A DNA stretch of 9,804 nucleotides from Candidatus Latescibacterota bacterium (GCA_022825185.1 JAJDYK010000077.1:1-9804); one strand, 5' to 3'; numbered from the stretch's first letter, positions 1 through 6,730 are shown. Program-made: numbers and translations. Notes: generated by a model not told the origin, from the sequence alone.

Positions 1-1
1 A

Positions 2-259
2 AGGCTATCTCGGCTAACGATGAGAAAACGCGGCTGTCTTGCAGAATTAGGTGTCGGTGCAACAAAGCAGTACTCTCCCGAACTCACTGCTCTCCGATTT
101 GTTCACAATCCATTGGCTACCGAGAATGGATATGAAGCCGACCCATCGCACAGCGAAATTATCGGTCTACCACAAGGCGACTCACCCCAAGCCGCGCTGA
201 TCGGCGATCTGATCGCCGAGTGCATACAAGCCATTCATCCTGCACTAATTGATGACTAG
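2..259 (+). CDS. Hypothetical protein, 3' end only
   Basis: This reading frame is open from the left edge of the window and ends at the TAG at 257-259, so it is probably the C-terminal 85 residues of a longer protein. An ATG at 20 exists but has no Shine-Dalgarno sequence at a usable distance, so I do not take it as the start. I do not recognise the family. The visible part is soluble, begins with a basic stretch (RLSRLTMRKR), has a central segment ending in HSEIIGLP, and finishes with a probable amphipathic helix (AALIGDLIAECIQAI). No membrane segment, metal motif or catalytic signature is visible. Its codons look less GC-rich than those of the neighbours. It converges on the DUF368 gene with only 11 nt between the two stop codons and no terminator. 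Confidence 0.5.
   Translation, partial: RLSRLTMRKRGCLAELGVGATKQYSPELTALRFVHNPLATENGYEADPSHSEIIGLPQGDSPQAALIGDLIAECIQAIHPALIDD
201..219. repeat. 19-nt near-perfect palindrome inside the partial gene
   Basis: Nine-base arms at 201-209 (TCGGCGATC) and 211-219 (GATCGCCGA) are exact reverse complements around a single T. As RNA the outer six or seven pairs could form a stem with a short loop. It lies in the coding sequence for IGDLIAE, so it may be a codon coincidence. There is no T-tract on either strand, so it is not a standard terminator. Confidence 0.45.
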
Positions 260-270
260 ATGCAAGCGTT

Positions 271-1170
271 TCACCGCCCTCTGCCCAGCCGCTCCAACGC
301 CAAAACCAGCACAACGCCCACGGCAATCAGCCCCAAGCTCAGCCAAACCTCGCCGTTGAATTCCTGCGGCCACGCGCATTCGTAGCGCCCGTCCTCCAGC
401 GCGTTGCGGAACGGCCACACCTTGCGCAGGGACCCCAGCATCAGCCCCACCAAAAAGGCCATGGTGCCAGCGCGAAAGCGACTCAGCAGATGCTTGAGCA
501 GCCGCGAGAAGCCCAGCAGACCGATAACCGCCCCAACGCCAAAAAGGGCCAAGATCGCCCAATCGAACTCGTGTACCGCGGTCAAGACCTGCTGGTATTT
601 GCCCATAACCACCAGCAGAAACGAACCGCTAATCCCCGGCAGAATCATCGCGCAAATGGCCACCATGCCGGCCAACGCGAACTTGTAGCCCTCAACTCCA
701 GTCTCGACCGGCACCAACGTAGTGATGGCGTAGCCAACCACTGCGCCAAGAACCGTCAGCCCCCACTGCGCCGTCTTCCATCCAGCAACCTGCCGCGCGA
801 CCACGAGCGCACTGGCCAAGATCAAGCCGGTGAAAAAGCCCCACACGGGCTGAGGGTGCGTTGCCAGCAGCCAAGTTATGAACTTGGCCAGCGAGATGAT
901 GGCCAAGCCGATGCCGAGCAGTAGCGGCACCAGAAAGGGGGCATTGACTCGGTGCAACACTTCGATCAAGCGCCCCCGCACCAAGGCACTCACGAGCCGT
1001 TGATCAACTGCGGCAATAGTCCCGACCAACTCGTCGTAAATGCCCGTAATCAAGGCGATCGTCCCCCCGGAAACCCCGGGAATCACATCGGCTGTACCCA
1101 TGCACAGCCCGCGCAAGACCAGTCCGGGTGCGCGGCGTCTCCCCTCGACTAGCAGCTCACTTGCTTTCAC
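271..1170 (-). CDS. popT: DUF368 family polyprenyl-phosphate translocase (PopT-like)
   Basis: This is a polytopic inner-membrane protein of about 300 residues, the usual length for DUF368 (PF04018). Members called PopT have been reported to return undecaprenyl phosphate, the lipid carrier for cell-wall building blocks, across the membrane. The family signature ADVIPGVSGGT is near residues 28-38, and a related motif LPGISGS recurs near 178-184, as expected for two homologous half-repeats. Hydrophobic helices fill the rest, and the C-terminus ends in a short basic tail after a last helix (about 277-293). The start is a GTG at 1168-1170, or possibly the TTG just before it at 1171-1173; GGAG at 1178-1181 sits 7 nt before the GTG and only 4 nt before the TTG. 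Either start lies within the end of mutY, so the two are translationally coupled. It is the last gene of the six-gene operon. The family call is secure; the transport role is inferred from homologues. Confidence 0.9.
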   Translation of the reverse strand: MKASELLVEGRRRAPGLVLRGLCMGTADVIPGVSGGTIALITGIYDELVGTIAAVDQRLVSALVRGRLIEVLHRVNAPFLVPLLLGIGLAIISLAKFITWLLATHPQPVWGFFTGLILASALVVARQVAGWKTAQWGLTVLGAVVGYAITTLVPVETGVEGYKFALAGMVAICAMILPGISGSFLLVVMGKYQQVLTAVHEFDWAILALFGVGAVIGLLGFSRLLKHLLSRFRAGTMAFLVGLMLGSLRKVWPFRNALEDGRYECAWPQEFNGEVWLSLGLIAVGVVLVLALERLGRGR

Positions 1171-2284
1171 CAAACAGCTCCATCTGCTGTGCGTGTTCGC
1201 GCATGAATTCCACGATCAGGCGATCGGCTCGCGGCAGGGCGAAGTCGTCCAACGCCTCTGGCGCGATCCAGCGCCAAGCAGCGCAACCCAGCGCTTGGGG
1301 GGTGCCGCTCACATAGCGAGCGGCAAATGCGTGTAAGGTGATGCTAAAGTGCGAATAGGCGTGATCCACGCTCGTCAAACGCTCATCCACCTCGATCTCA
1401 ATGCCCAATTCCTCGCGGATCTCGCGCACCAAGCATTCAGGCAGGGTCTCGCCGGGCTCCTGCTTGCCTCCGGGAAACTCCCACAGGCCACCGAGCATCC
1501 CCTCGGCCGGCCGCTGGGCGATTAGCAACTTGTCGCCCTTGCGAATCAAGCCAGCCGCCACTTGATAATGCGGCTTCTGTTTCCTAGGGGCCTTGCGCGG
1601 CAGAGAAGCCGGGTCGTCCAGTTCGGCCTTGGCCCGACACCAGTCGCCGACCGGACACGTCGGGCAAGAAGGGCTTTGCGGCGTGCAGACCCGCGACCCC
1701 AACTCCATCATCGCCTGATTGAAGTCGCCGGCCTCGCCCCTGGCCAGCAGAGTCTCGCCAGCAGCGATGAGTTGCGCCTTGACGTGGGCGCGGGTCGGCT
1801 CTTCCTCAATCCGCAACAAGCGGCAGAGCACGCGAGTTACATTGCCGTCGAGCACCGGGTGATCGCGGTCGAAGGCAATGCTGCTGACGGCTGCGGCCGT
1901 GTATTGGCCAATGCCCGGCAGCTCGATCAGCTCTTGGTACGTATCCGGTATGCGGCCTCCCAACTCAAAGGCCATGCGCTTGGCCGCCTTGTGCATGTTG
2001 CGCGCTCGCGCATAGTAGCCCAAGCCCTCCCAGACCTTGAGCACTTGATCTTCGGAAGCAGCGGCCAGCGCTTGAAGCGTGGGAAACGCGCGGATAAAAC
2101 GCTCGAAATAGGGGGCCATCTGATCCACCCGGGTCTGTTGCAACATGACCTCGGATACCCAGACGTGATAGGGATTGCCGCTGTCGCGCCAGCTCGTCTG
2201 CCGCTTGTTTTGGCGATACCAAGCCAAGAGCCGAGCGCGGAAGGCGCTGAGCGCATCCTGATCGTCGAGCAAGCTGCGGCTCAA
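1157..2284 (-). CDS. mutY: Adenine DNA glycosylase MutY
   Basis: MutY removes adenine mispaired with 8-oxoguanine or guanine, in the cytoplasmic base-excision GO repair pathway. The 375-residue length is typical. The N-terminal glycosylase domain has the catalytic Glu45 in SEVMLQQT, the helix-hairpin-helix ELPGIGQYTAAA (121-132) with Tyr128, and the catalytic Asp146 in VLDGNV. The [4Fe-4S] ligands are Cys200, 207, 210 and 216 (C-X6-C-X2-C-X5-C). The C-terminal 8-oxoG recognition domain is MutT-like and keeps a complete Nudix box (Gly273 to Ile295), plus a YSH triplet (310-312) at the position of the FSH loop described in Geobacillus MutY. The start is TTG at 2282-2284, overlapping the upstream stop as TTGA; a good Shine-Dalgarno (AAAGAGGA, 2291-2298) supports it. 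It is the fifth gene of the operon and overlaps the DUF368 gene by 14-17 nt. The identification is secure. Confidence 0.97.
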   Translation of the reverse strand: MSRSLLDDQDALSAFRARLLAWYRQNKRQTSWRDSGNPYHVWVSEVMLQQTRVDQMAPYFERFIRAFPTLQALAAASEDQVLKVWEGLGYYARARNMHKAAKRMAFELGGRIPDTYQELIELPGIGQYTAAAVSSIAFDRDHPVLDGNVTRVLCRLLRIEEEPTRAHVKAQLIAAGETLLARGEAGDFNQAMMELGSRVCTPQSPSCPTCPVGDWCRAKAELDDPASLPRKAPRKQKPHYQVAAGLIRKGDKLLIAQRPAEGMLGGLWEFPGGKQEPGETLPECLVREIREELGIEIEVDERLTSVDHAYSHFSITLHAFAARYVSGTPQALGCAAWRWIAPEALDDFALPRADRLIVEFMREHAQQMELFGESK

Positions 2285-3252
2285 TCGTCTTCCTCTTTCA
2301 GCCAGTCGGTTTGCGGCATGGCTTTGAGAGCCCCGACCGTCTCAGCGGCCAAGAGGGCATCGACGACCGCAGCCTCAGCGGCCGCAGCTCCAGCGGCAAA
2401 GAGCGCATAGAGCTTTTCTTCACCCACCATCTTCACAGGTGCGTCCGGCTCTTGGATAATGCCCGTAGTGGAAAAGGCGAGGACGAGGCCCTCGCGCGTA
2501 TGCGGATTCCACAAGCCCGTCCGCGCCAACCCCAGCGCAGCGCGGCCAGCCAACCGCTCTAGTTGGCGCGGGATAAGAGGCGCATCCGTAGCCACGACCG
2601 CAGCAAAAGTCTGCGGTCCCCCTGCCCCCTCGCCCACCGTCAGGACGCGACCGGCCCAATGCAACTCGTGCCCCCCATTGACCGCAGCCAGCACCCCCAG
2701 CGCGTATTCGCCGACCCGGCGCGAGGCCGTACCGACGCCGCCCTTGTAGCCAAAGGCCTGTAACCCGCCACCGACTCCAGCATTGCCCGTGGGCACCGCG
2801 CTGCCAGCACTGACCAATGCCTCGTCTGCGTGGGCGTGCGTCAGGACCTTGCGCACGAGCGCGGGATCGTTGACAGCCGTGTCGTCGATCCCCACGACCA
2901 CCGGCGGCCAGCCAGCTACTGTCGATAGTCCGGTGTCGCGGCCCAAGCTGTGGCGAATTAAGGATTCGTACACCCGGCCAACGACCGGGGTCGGGGCCAA
3001 GACAATGGGCGAGGAAAAGGTGCCGAAATCTTCGGCGACCCCAAGGCCGCTCATGGCGTCGCCACCGTCTATGGAGAAGCGACCGATAAACAGCTTGCGC
3101 TCTTCTACCGAGGCTGGATACGGAATAATGGCCGTGAGACCGGTGTACAGATCAGGCGTGCGAATATCCACATGGCCCACGCTAACTCCGGCCACATCGA
3201 CAATGGCGTTGTGCGGCCCCGCCGCATCGTCCGCTAGGTGCGAGCGATTCAT
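2281..3252 (-). CDS. P1 family peptidase (DmpA/BapA-like), leaderless
   Basis: This belongs to peptidase family S58 (PF03576), N-terminal-nucleophile enzymes such as L-aminopeptidase D-Ala-esterase/amidase DmpA and the beta-aminopeptidases. They cleave themselves into alpha and beta chains and then remove N-terminal residues from small peptides or amides. The 323-residue protein has the family opening GPHNAIVDVAGVSVGH (12-27), the glycine-rich segment GNAGVGGG (156-163) followed by FGYKGGVGTASR, and the nucleophile region ending ATDAPL (221-226). By spacing to ATDAPL, the residue at the self-cleavage site is Thr215 (PQTF), where DmpA has Ser. No signal peptide is visible, so it is probably cytoplasmic. 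The ATG at 3250-3252 overlaps the upstream peptidase stop as ATGA and has no clear Shine-Dalgarno, suggesting coupled translation. It overlaps mutY by 4 nt. The family is certain; the substrate is unknown. Confidence 0.92.
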   Translation of the reverse strand: MNRSHLADDAAGPHNAIVDVAGVSVGHVDIRTPDLYTGLTAIIPYPASVEERKLFIGRFSIDGGDAMSGLGVAEDFGTFSSPIVLAPTPVVGRVYESLIRHSLGRDTGLSTVAGWPPVVVGIDDTAVNDPALVRKVLTHAHADEALVSAGSAVPTGNAGVGGGLQAFGYKGGVGTASRRVGEYALGVLAAVNGGHELHWAGRVLTVGEGAGGPQTFAAVVATDAPLIPRQLERLAGRAALGLARTGLWNPHTREGLVLAFSTTGIIQEPDAPVKMVGEEKLYALFAAGAAAAEAAVVDALLAAETVGALKAMPQTDWLKEEDD

Positions 3253-4385
3253 TTAAGCCGACCGTATGCGCGCATGATTTCGACCAAGCGGTCCAACGGC
3301 AGAGCGTGGATGGTATTGCCGCCGCGGCCGGTCATGGTGTGGGCCGTAGTCAGCGAGTTGAGAATGGCTTCCTCCGTAGCCTCAATTACGCCTTGGAACA
3401 GTCCCGAAATCCAACGGTCGGAGAGCATGGCGAGCGCGTCCGGCGGCTCGGGAGAAGCCGTGGAAAACGCCAGCCAGAGATCGCCGCTGCCTTGGGTAGA
3501 GATCGCGCCCGTGCGCGCCATGCCCAGAGCCACTCGCTTGCACACGCGCTGGAGTTGAATGGGGATCAACGGCGCGTCCGTGGCCACCGCGGCAATCATG
3601 GACTTGCTCTTGCCACCACGCACCGGCATCAGGTCGGTAATCTCCCGACCCACCGGGACGCCATCAACGCGCAGTTGGGGCCGCCGACCAAAATTCGCCT
3701 GCACCAGCACGCCCACGGTATAGACCCGATCGCCGCAGGGAATTTTGCGCGACGCCGTACCAATGCCGGCCTTAAAGCTATAGGCCCGCATCCCAGTCCC
3801 ACCGCCAACACAGCCTTCGGCCACCGGCCCGTCGCGCACCGCGTCGAGGGCTGCTACCGCGTGTGCGGGCTGCACATGCCGCCCGACCTCGTCGTGGAGG
3901 AACGCAGCCCACGTCTCGCCGACTATGGGTGCGGGCTGCAAATCGCTTTTGAACAGGTCGGGATCGCGCGCCAGCATCCACTCCACCGCCCCATCGTACA
4001 CCGCGCCGACGCTGGACGTGTTGGTAAAAAGGACGGGGCCAGCCAACAGGCCCGTGCGGCGCATCGAGCCTACCCCCATCAGCTCGCCATTGCCGTTGAG
4101 CGTGAAGTCGGAGGCAAACGCGGGCGTGCGCGGCACAATCGCCGTCACACCGGTGCGCACCGGCCCTCCCTCTTCAATCAGCGTCAGATGGCCGACCTGG
4201 ACGCCCTCGACATCGGTGATGGCGTTATGGGGACCAGTCGCCAAGTCACCAATTACAATCCCCAACTCGCGCAGGCGCGCCCGCTCCGGCCACACGGGCG
4301 CAGCGCGGCCCAATGCAGGCCACACAGCCGCGCTTAGCCCCAAGCCGAGAAAGGTCCGGCGATTCATGTCAGATCGCTTGGACAA
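3249..4385 (-). CDS. P1 family peptidase with Tat signal peptide
   Basis: This is a second S58 peptidase, homologous to the gene directly downstream but predicted to be exported. The N-terminus has a twin-arginine motif (NRRTFLGLGL, about residues 8-17), a hydrophobic stretch and a plausible cleavage site near ALGRAAP, so it should reach the periplasm or cell surface folded. The mature part shows GPHNAITDVEGVQVGH (51-66), VGGGTGMRAYSFKAGIGTAS (193-212) and the autocleavage/nucleophile segment KSMIAAVATDAPL, where Ser262 is the predicted nucleophile as in DmpA. The start is uncertain: TTG at 4385 has AGGGGAG at 4390-4396 and overlaps the upstream gene by 17 nt, whereas ATG at 4367 lies 1 nt past the upstream stop but lacks a Shine-Dalgarno; the Tat signal survives either way. 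The TGA stop overlaps the next ATG by 2 nt (ATGA arrangement). A role in hydrolysing extracellular or periplasmic peptides or amides is inference. Confidence 0.92.
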   Translation of the reverse strand: MSKRSDMNRRTFLGLGLSAAVWPALGRAAPVWPERARLRELGIVIGDLATGPHNAITDVEGVQVGHLTLIEEGGPVRTGVTAIVPRTPAFASDFTLNGNGELMGVGSMRRTGLLAGPVLFTNTSSVGAVYDGAVEWMLARDPDLFKSDLQPAPIVGETWAAFLHDEVGRHVQPAHAVAALDAVRDGPVAEGCVGGGTGMRAYSFKAGIGTASRKIPCGDRVYTVGVLVQANFGRRPQLRVDGVPVGREITDLMPVRGGKSKSMIAAVATDAPLIPIQLQRVCKRVALGMARTGAISTQGSGDLWLAFSTASPEPPDALAMLSDRWISGLFQGVIEATEEAILNSLTTAHTMTGRGGNTIHALPLDRLVEIMRAYGRLK

Positions 4386-5427
4386 TCCGCTCCCCTAGCT
4401 CGCAGCAACTCAATCCACCCCCTAAATCGGGCGTCCCCACGCCCTGCTCGCCGATTGCGACGCGCACCGCTTCCTCAATTCGGTCCGCCCCACTCGCGGC
4501 TTCTGGATCGCCATGTTGTTGGCCCAACCAGCGCAGCATCAAAGCTGCCGACAGGATCATCGCCACCGGATTGGCCTTCCCCTGTCCAGCGATGTCGGGC
4601 GCAGTGCCGTGCGAAGGTTGGAACACAGCCGCATCCTCGCCGATGTCCCCCGAAGGAGCCAGTCCCAAGCCGCCGACCAAACCAGCGGCCAAATCCGAAA
4701 TAATGTCCCCGTACATATTCTCGGTAACCAGCACGTCGTATCCCGTCGGCTGCTGCACCAAGTACATGCTCAGTGCGTCGATGTACGCGTAGTCGCGTTC
4801 GACATCTGGATAGTCGGCAGCCACCTCGTCGTACACGCTGCGGAAGAAGGCCATCGAGCGGAAGACGTTGGCCTTGTCAACGCACGTTACCTTCATCGGC
4901 GTCCGGCCGCGCTGCTGCGCCAGCTCAAAGGCGTAGCGCACCACCCGTTCGGTTCCGGTTCGTGTGATCACCATAGAGTCCACGGCCACTTCGCCGCGCA
5001 ATTGGATGCCGCCGTTCATGGAGGCAAAAAGCCCCTCGACGTTCTCGCGCAGGATGACGAAATCAATATCGCCCGCCTCCAATCCCTTGAGCGGAGTATG
5101 CGCGGCGGCATACAGGTAAATCGGCCGCACTCCTGCGTACAGATCCAGTTGAAAGCGCAAATCGACTTGTGGCCGCATCTCCGTTCCGTCCGGCCAGCGC
5201 ACGTGCGGCAATCCCATCGCTCCCAGCAGCACCGCATCCGACCGGCGGCATCCTTCCACCGTCGCCTCCGGCAGCGGATCCCCTTGCTCCAGATAGCACC
5301 CCGCGCCACACGGATACTCGGCGAACGCAAGAGCAGGAGTCCCCAACGCATTGAGCACCTTTAGAGCCTCATCCATGACCTCCGGTCCGATGCCGTCGCC
5401 TTTGAGCACGGCGATGTCGTAGGCCAT
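4369..5427 (-). CDS. Isopropylmalate/tartrate-dehydrogenase-like beta-decarboxylating dehydrogenase
   Basis: This is a cytoplasmic member of the LeuB/isocitrate/tartrate dehydrogenase family, which oxidises 2-hydroxy acids bearing a malate core with NAD(P) and Mg2+, usually with decarboxylation. At 352 residues it has family length. Visible motifs are GDGIGPEV (10-17), the three malate-binding arginines Arg91, Arg101 and Arg127, catalytic Lys185 in VDKAN, metal ligands Asp217, Asp241 and Asp245 in the ENMYGDIISDLAAG signature, and PSHGTAPDIAG near 271-281. The second general catalyst, a Tyr seven residues after the third Arg (Tyr139 in Thermus LeuB), is Phe134 here, and the Glu that precedes the first Arg in LeuB is Met84. 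Leucine synthesis is therefore unlikely to be its role. I chose the ATG at 5425-5427: GGAG at 5434-5437 is 6 nt upstream, and the previous stop is 2 nt away. A GTG at 5469 would add 14 residues without support. The substrate is unknown, perhaps a tartrate- or malate-like acid. Confidence 0.88.
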   Translation of the reverse strand: MAYDIAVLKGDGIGPEVMDEALKVLNALGTPALAFAEYPCGAGCYLEQGDPLPEATVEGCRRSDAVLLGAMGLPHVRWPDGTEMRPQVDLRFQLDLYAGVRPIYLYAAAHTPLKGLEAGDIDFVILRENVEGLFASMNGGIQLRGEVAVDSMVITRTGTERVVRYAFELAQQRGRTPMKVTCVDKANVFRSMAFFRSVYDEVAADYPDVERDYAYIDALSMYLVQQPTGYDVLVTENMYGDIISDLAAGLVGGLGLAPSGDIGEDAAVFQPSHGTAPDIAGQGKANPVAMILSAALMLRWLGQQHGDPEAASGADRIEEAVRVAIGEQGVGTPDLGGGLSCCELGERIVQAI

Positions 5428-5429
5428 TT

Positions 5430-6689
5430 TTAGCTCCACAAGCGGTCGTGCGGCCGCTCGTCGTCCCACTCGTCGGTGGGGCCAAAAATCTCCGGCTGGT
5501 CTGGGTCGGCAAACGACCGCAGCACTTCTTCGTTGAGGCCGCTAAAACCCAACCCCGGCCCCTCCGGCACCGCAATGTGCCCGTCCTCAATCAGGGGCAC
5601 CGGCAAGCCCTCAACCAAGCTGCTCCACTGCTCTAGCTGATCGACCGAGTGGTTTTCGAGCACCATGAAGTTCTCCGTCGCCGCGGCGCAATGCACCGAA
5701 GCCAATGCCGCCACCGGCGACATGGCCATGTGTAGCGCCATGGCAATGCCGTGCTCCTGCGCCAAGTCGCCGATTTTTTTGGTCTCGAGAATCCCGCCGG
5801 AAGAGGCCAAGTCCGGGTGGGCAACGGCAATGGCGCGCCGTTCAAATAGGGGCAAGAAGTTTTCCTTGAGATAGATATCCTCACCCGTGCACACGGGCGT
5901 ATCCACGGCCTCGGCGAGCCGCTGCCACTGGTCGGGCAACTGCCAAGGGATCATGTCCTCGTACCAAGCTAGGCTGAACTGATCCAGTGCCTTGCCCAAG
6001 CGGATGCAGGACTCGACGCCAATGTGGCCAAAGTGATCGACGGCCAAGGGAATTTCATAGCCGATCACCTCGCGCACCTGCGCCACGTATTCGCAGAGAA
6101 TGTCGATGCCCTTATTGGTAATCTGAATCCCCGTAAATGGGTGCATGATGTCGCGGCTTTCCAACATGCCCGGCGGCGCGATCAGCGCGTCTTCGACCCC
6201 CCGCAGCAACCCAATGCCGACGTCCATTTTGAGGAACTTAAACCCCCGCTCCATCCGCTCCTTGAGCAACTGTCCCATCTCCCGGCCATCGCGCCGCGTC
6301 GGGGTATCGCAGTAGCAGAGGATCCGATCGCGGAACTTGCCGCCAGCCAGTTGGTAGGCCGGCACATTATAGGCTTTGCCCGCTAGGTCCATCAGCGCCA
6401 TCTCAACGCCGCAGACGCCACCAGCTTGGCGCGCGTGGTGGCCGAACTGTTTGATCTTGCGGAAGAGCTTATCGACGTTGCAGGGATTTTCGCCGAGTAC
6501 GCGGCTTTTGAGCATCAGCGCGTAGGTCGGGCTGCCTCCGTCGCGCACCTCGCCGTAGCCAGAGATGCCTTGGTTGGTGTCGATGCGGATGATCGTCGCG
6601 CGGAACGGCGCGCCGCGCAGATTGGCGACGCGCATATCCGTGATCTTCAGATCCGAGGGGCGAGAGTGCGTATTCACGTTTTCTTCCAT
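5430..6689 (-). CDS. Mandelate racemase/muconate lactonizing enzyme family protein (enolase superfamily)
   Basis: This 419-residue protein has the capping domain plus TIM barrel of the enolase superfamily, whose members abstract a proton alpha to a carboxylate with Mg2+ (racemases, sugar-acid dehydratases). The metal ligands Asp218 (VDHFGH), Glu244 (YEDM) and Glu270 (TGED) are spaced 26 and 26, exactly as in mandelate racemase. An Asp293-His320 pair (HPDLASSGG and ALHMAMSP) fits the general acid/base dyad of the MR subgroup, and Glu345 (VLENH) fits the end of strand 8. On strand 2 the motif is KFLKMD, so the usual K-X-K is K154-X-D156. An extra loop of roughly 30 residues follows before the first metal ligand. 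It resembles an unassigned group often annotated only as MR/MLE family; sugar-acid dehydratase is the likeliest chemistry. The ATG at 6687-6689 has GGAG 6 nt upstream; an in-frame GTG at 6746 lies inside the promoter and is rejected. It is the first gene of the six-gene operon. Confidence 0.92.
   Translation of the reverse strand: MEENVNTHSRPSDLKITDMRVANLRGAPFRATIIRIDTNQGISGYGEVRDGGSPTYALMLKSRVLGENPCNVDKLFRKIKQFGHHARQAGGVCGVEMALMDLAGKAYNVPAYQLAGGKFRDRILCYCDTPTRRDGREMGQLLKERMERGFKFLKMDVGIGLLRGVEDALIAPPGMLESRDIMHPFTGIQITNKGIDILCEYVAQVREVIGYEIPLAVDHFGHIGVESCIRLGKALDQFSLAWYEDMIPWQLPDQWQRLAEAVDTPVCTGEDIYLKENFLPLFERRAIAVAHPDLASSGGILETKKIGDLAQEHGIAMALHMAMSPVAALASVHCAAATENFMVLENHSVDQLEQWSSLVEGLPVPLIEDGHIAVPEGPGLGFSGLNEEVLRSFADPDQPEIFGPTDEWDDERPHDRLWS
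5434..5437 (-). promoter_or_regulatory. Ribosome binding site deciding the dehydrogenase start
   Basis: GGAG on the minus strand, inside the last codons of the enolase-superfamily gene, stands 6 nt before the ATG at 5427. It fixes the start of the dehydrogenase 42 nt downstream of the longest possible GTG start. Confidence 0.7.
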
Positions 6690-6691
6690 TC

Positions 6692-6719
6692 TTGTCTCCA
6701 TTTTCGCTGGATGTATTTT
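6692..6719 (+). promoter_or_regulatory. Weak candidate promoter for the divergent SDR
   Basis: TTGTCT (6692-6697) and TATTTT (6714-6719), 16 nt apart, match consensus at four of six positions each. This is the best plus-strand candidate in the 84-bp divergent region, but the match is modest and could be chance. Confidence 0.25.
6696..6700 (-). promoter_or_regulatory. Ribosome binding site deciding the MR/MLE gene start
   Basis: TGGAG on the minus strand is followed by ACAAGA and then ATG (6687-6689). This spacing is ideal and supports that ATG over the ATG at 6701 and the GTG at 6746. Confidence 0.7.
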
Positions 6720-6730
6720 AGGGGCTTCCA

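Noticed and set aside
1562..2410. Long plus-strand open frame (282 codons) opposite mutY
   Set aside because: MutY is certain on the other strand with all catalytic residues; the antisense product has no recognisable motif.
3306..4337. Long plus-strand open frame (343 codons) opposite the Tat-exported peptidase
   Set aside because: Low-complexity translation rich in Arg, His and Gly, no domain, no ribosome binding site; it mirrors the GC-biased codons of a well-identified gene.
4513..5364. Plus-strand open frame (283 codons) opposite the dehydrogenase
   Set aside because: His/Gln/Arg-rich shadow translation without family features; the dehydrogenase motifs on the minus strand are unambiguous.
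4369..5427. Assignment of the dehydrogenase as LeuB (3-isopropylmalate dehydrogenase)
   Set aside because: No leuA, leuC or leuD nearby, the isopropyl-guiding Glu is Met84, and the RENVEG segment resembles isocitrate/tartrate-type members rather than the LeuB GGIYFG segment.
5428..5469. GTG start at 5469 for the dehydrogenase
   Set aside because: The extra 14 residues precede the normal N-terminus of the family, and GGAG at 5434-5437 points to the ATG at 5427.
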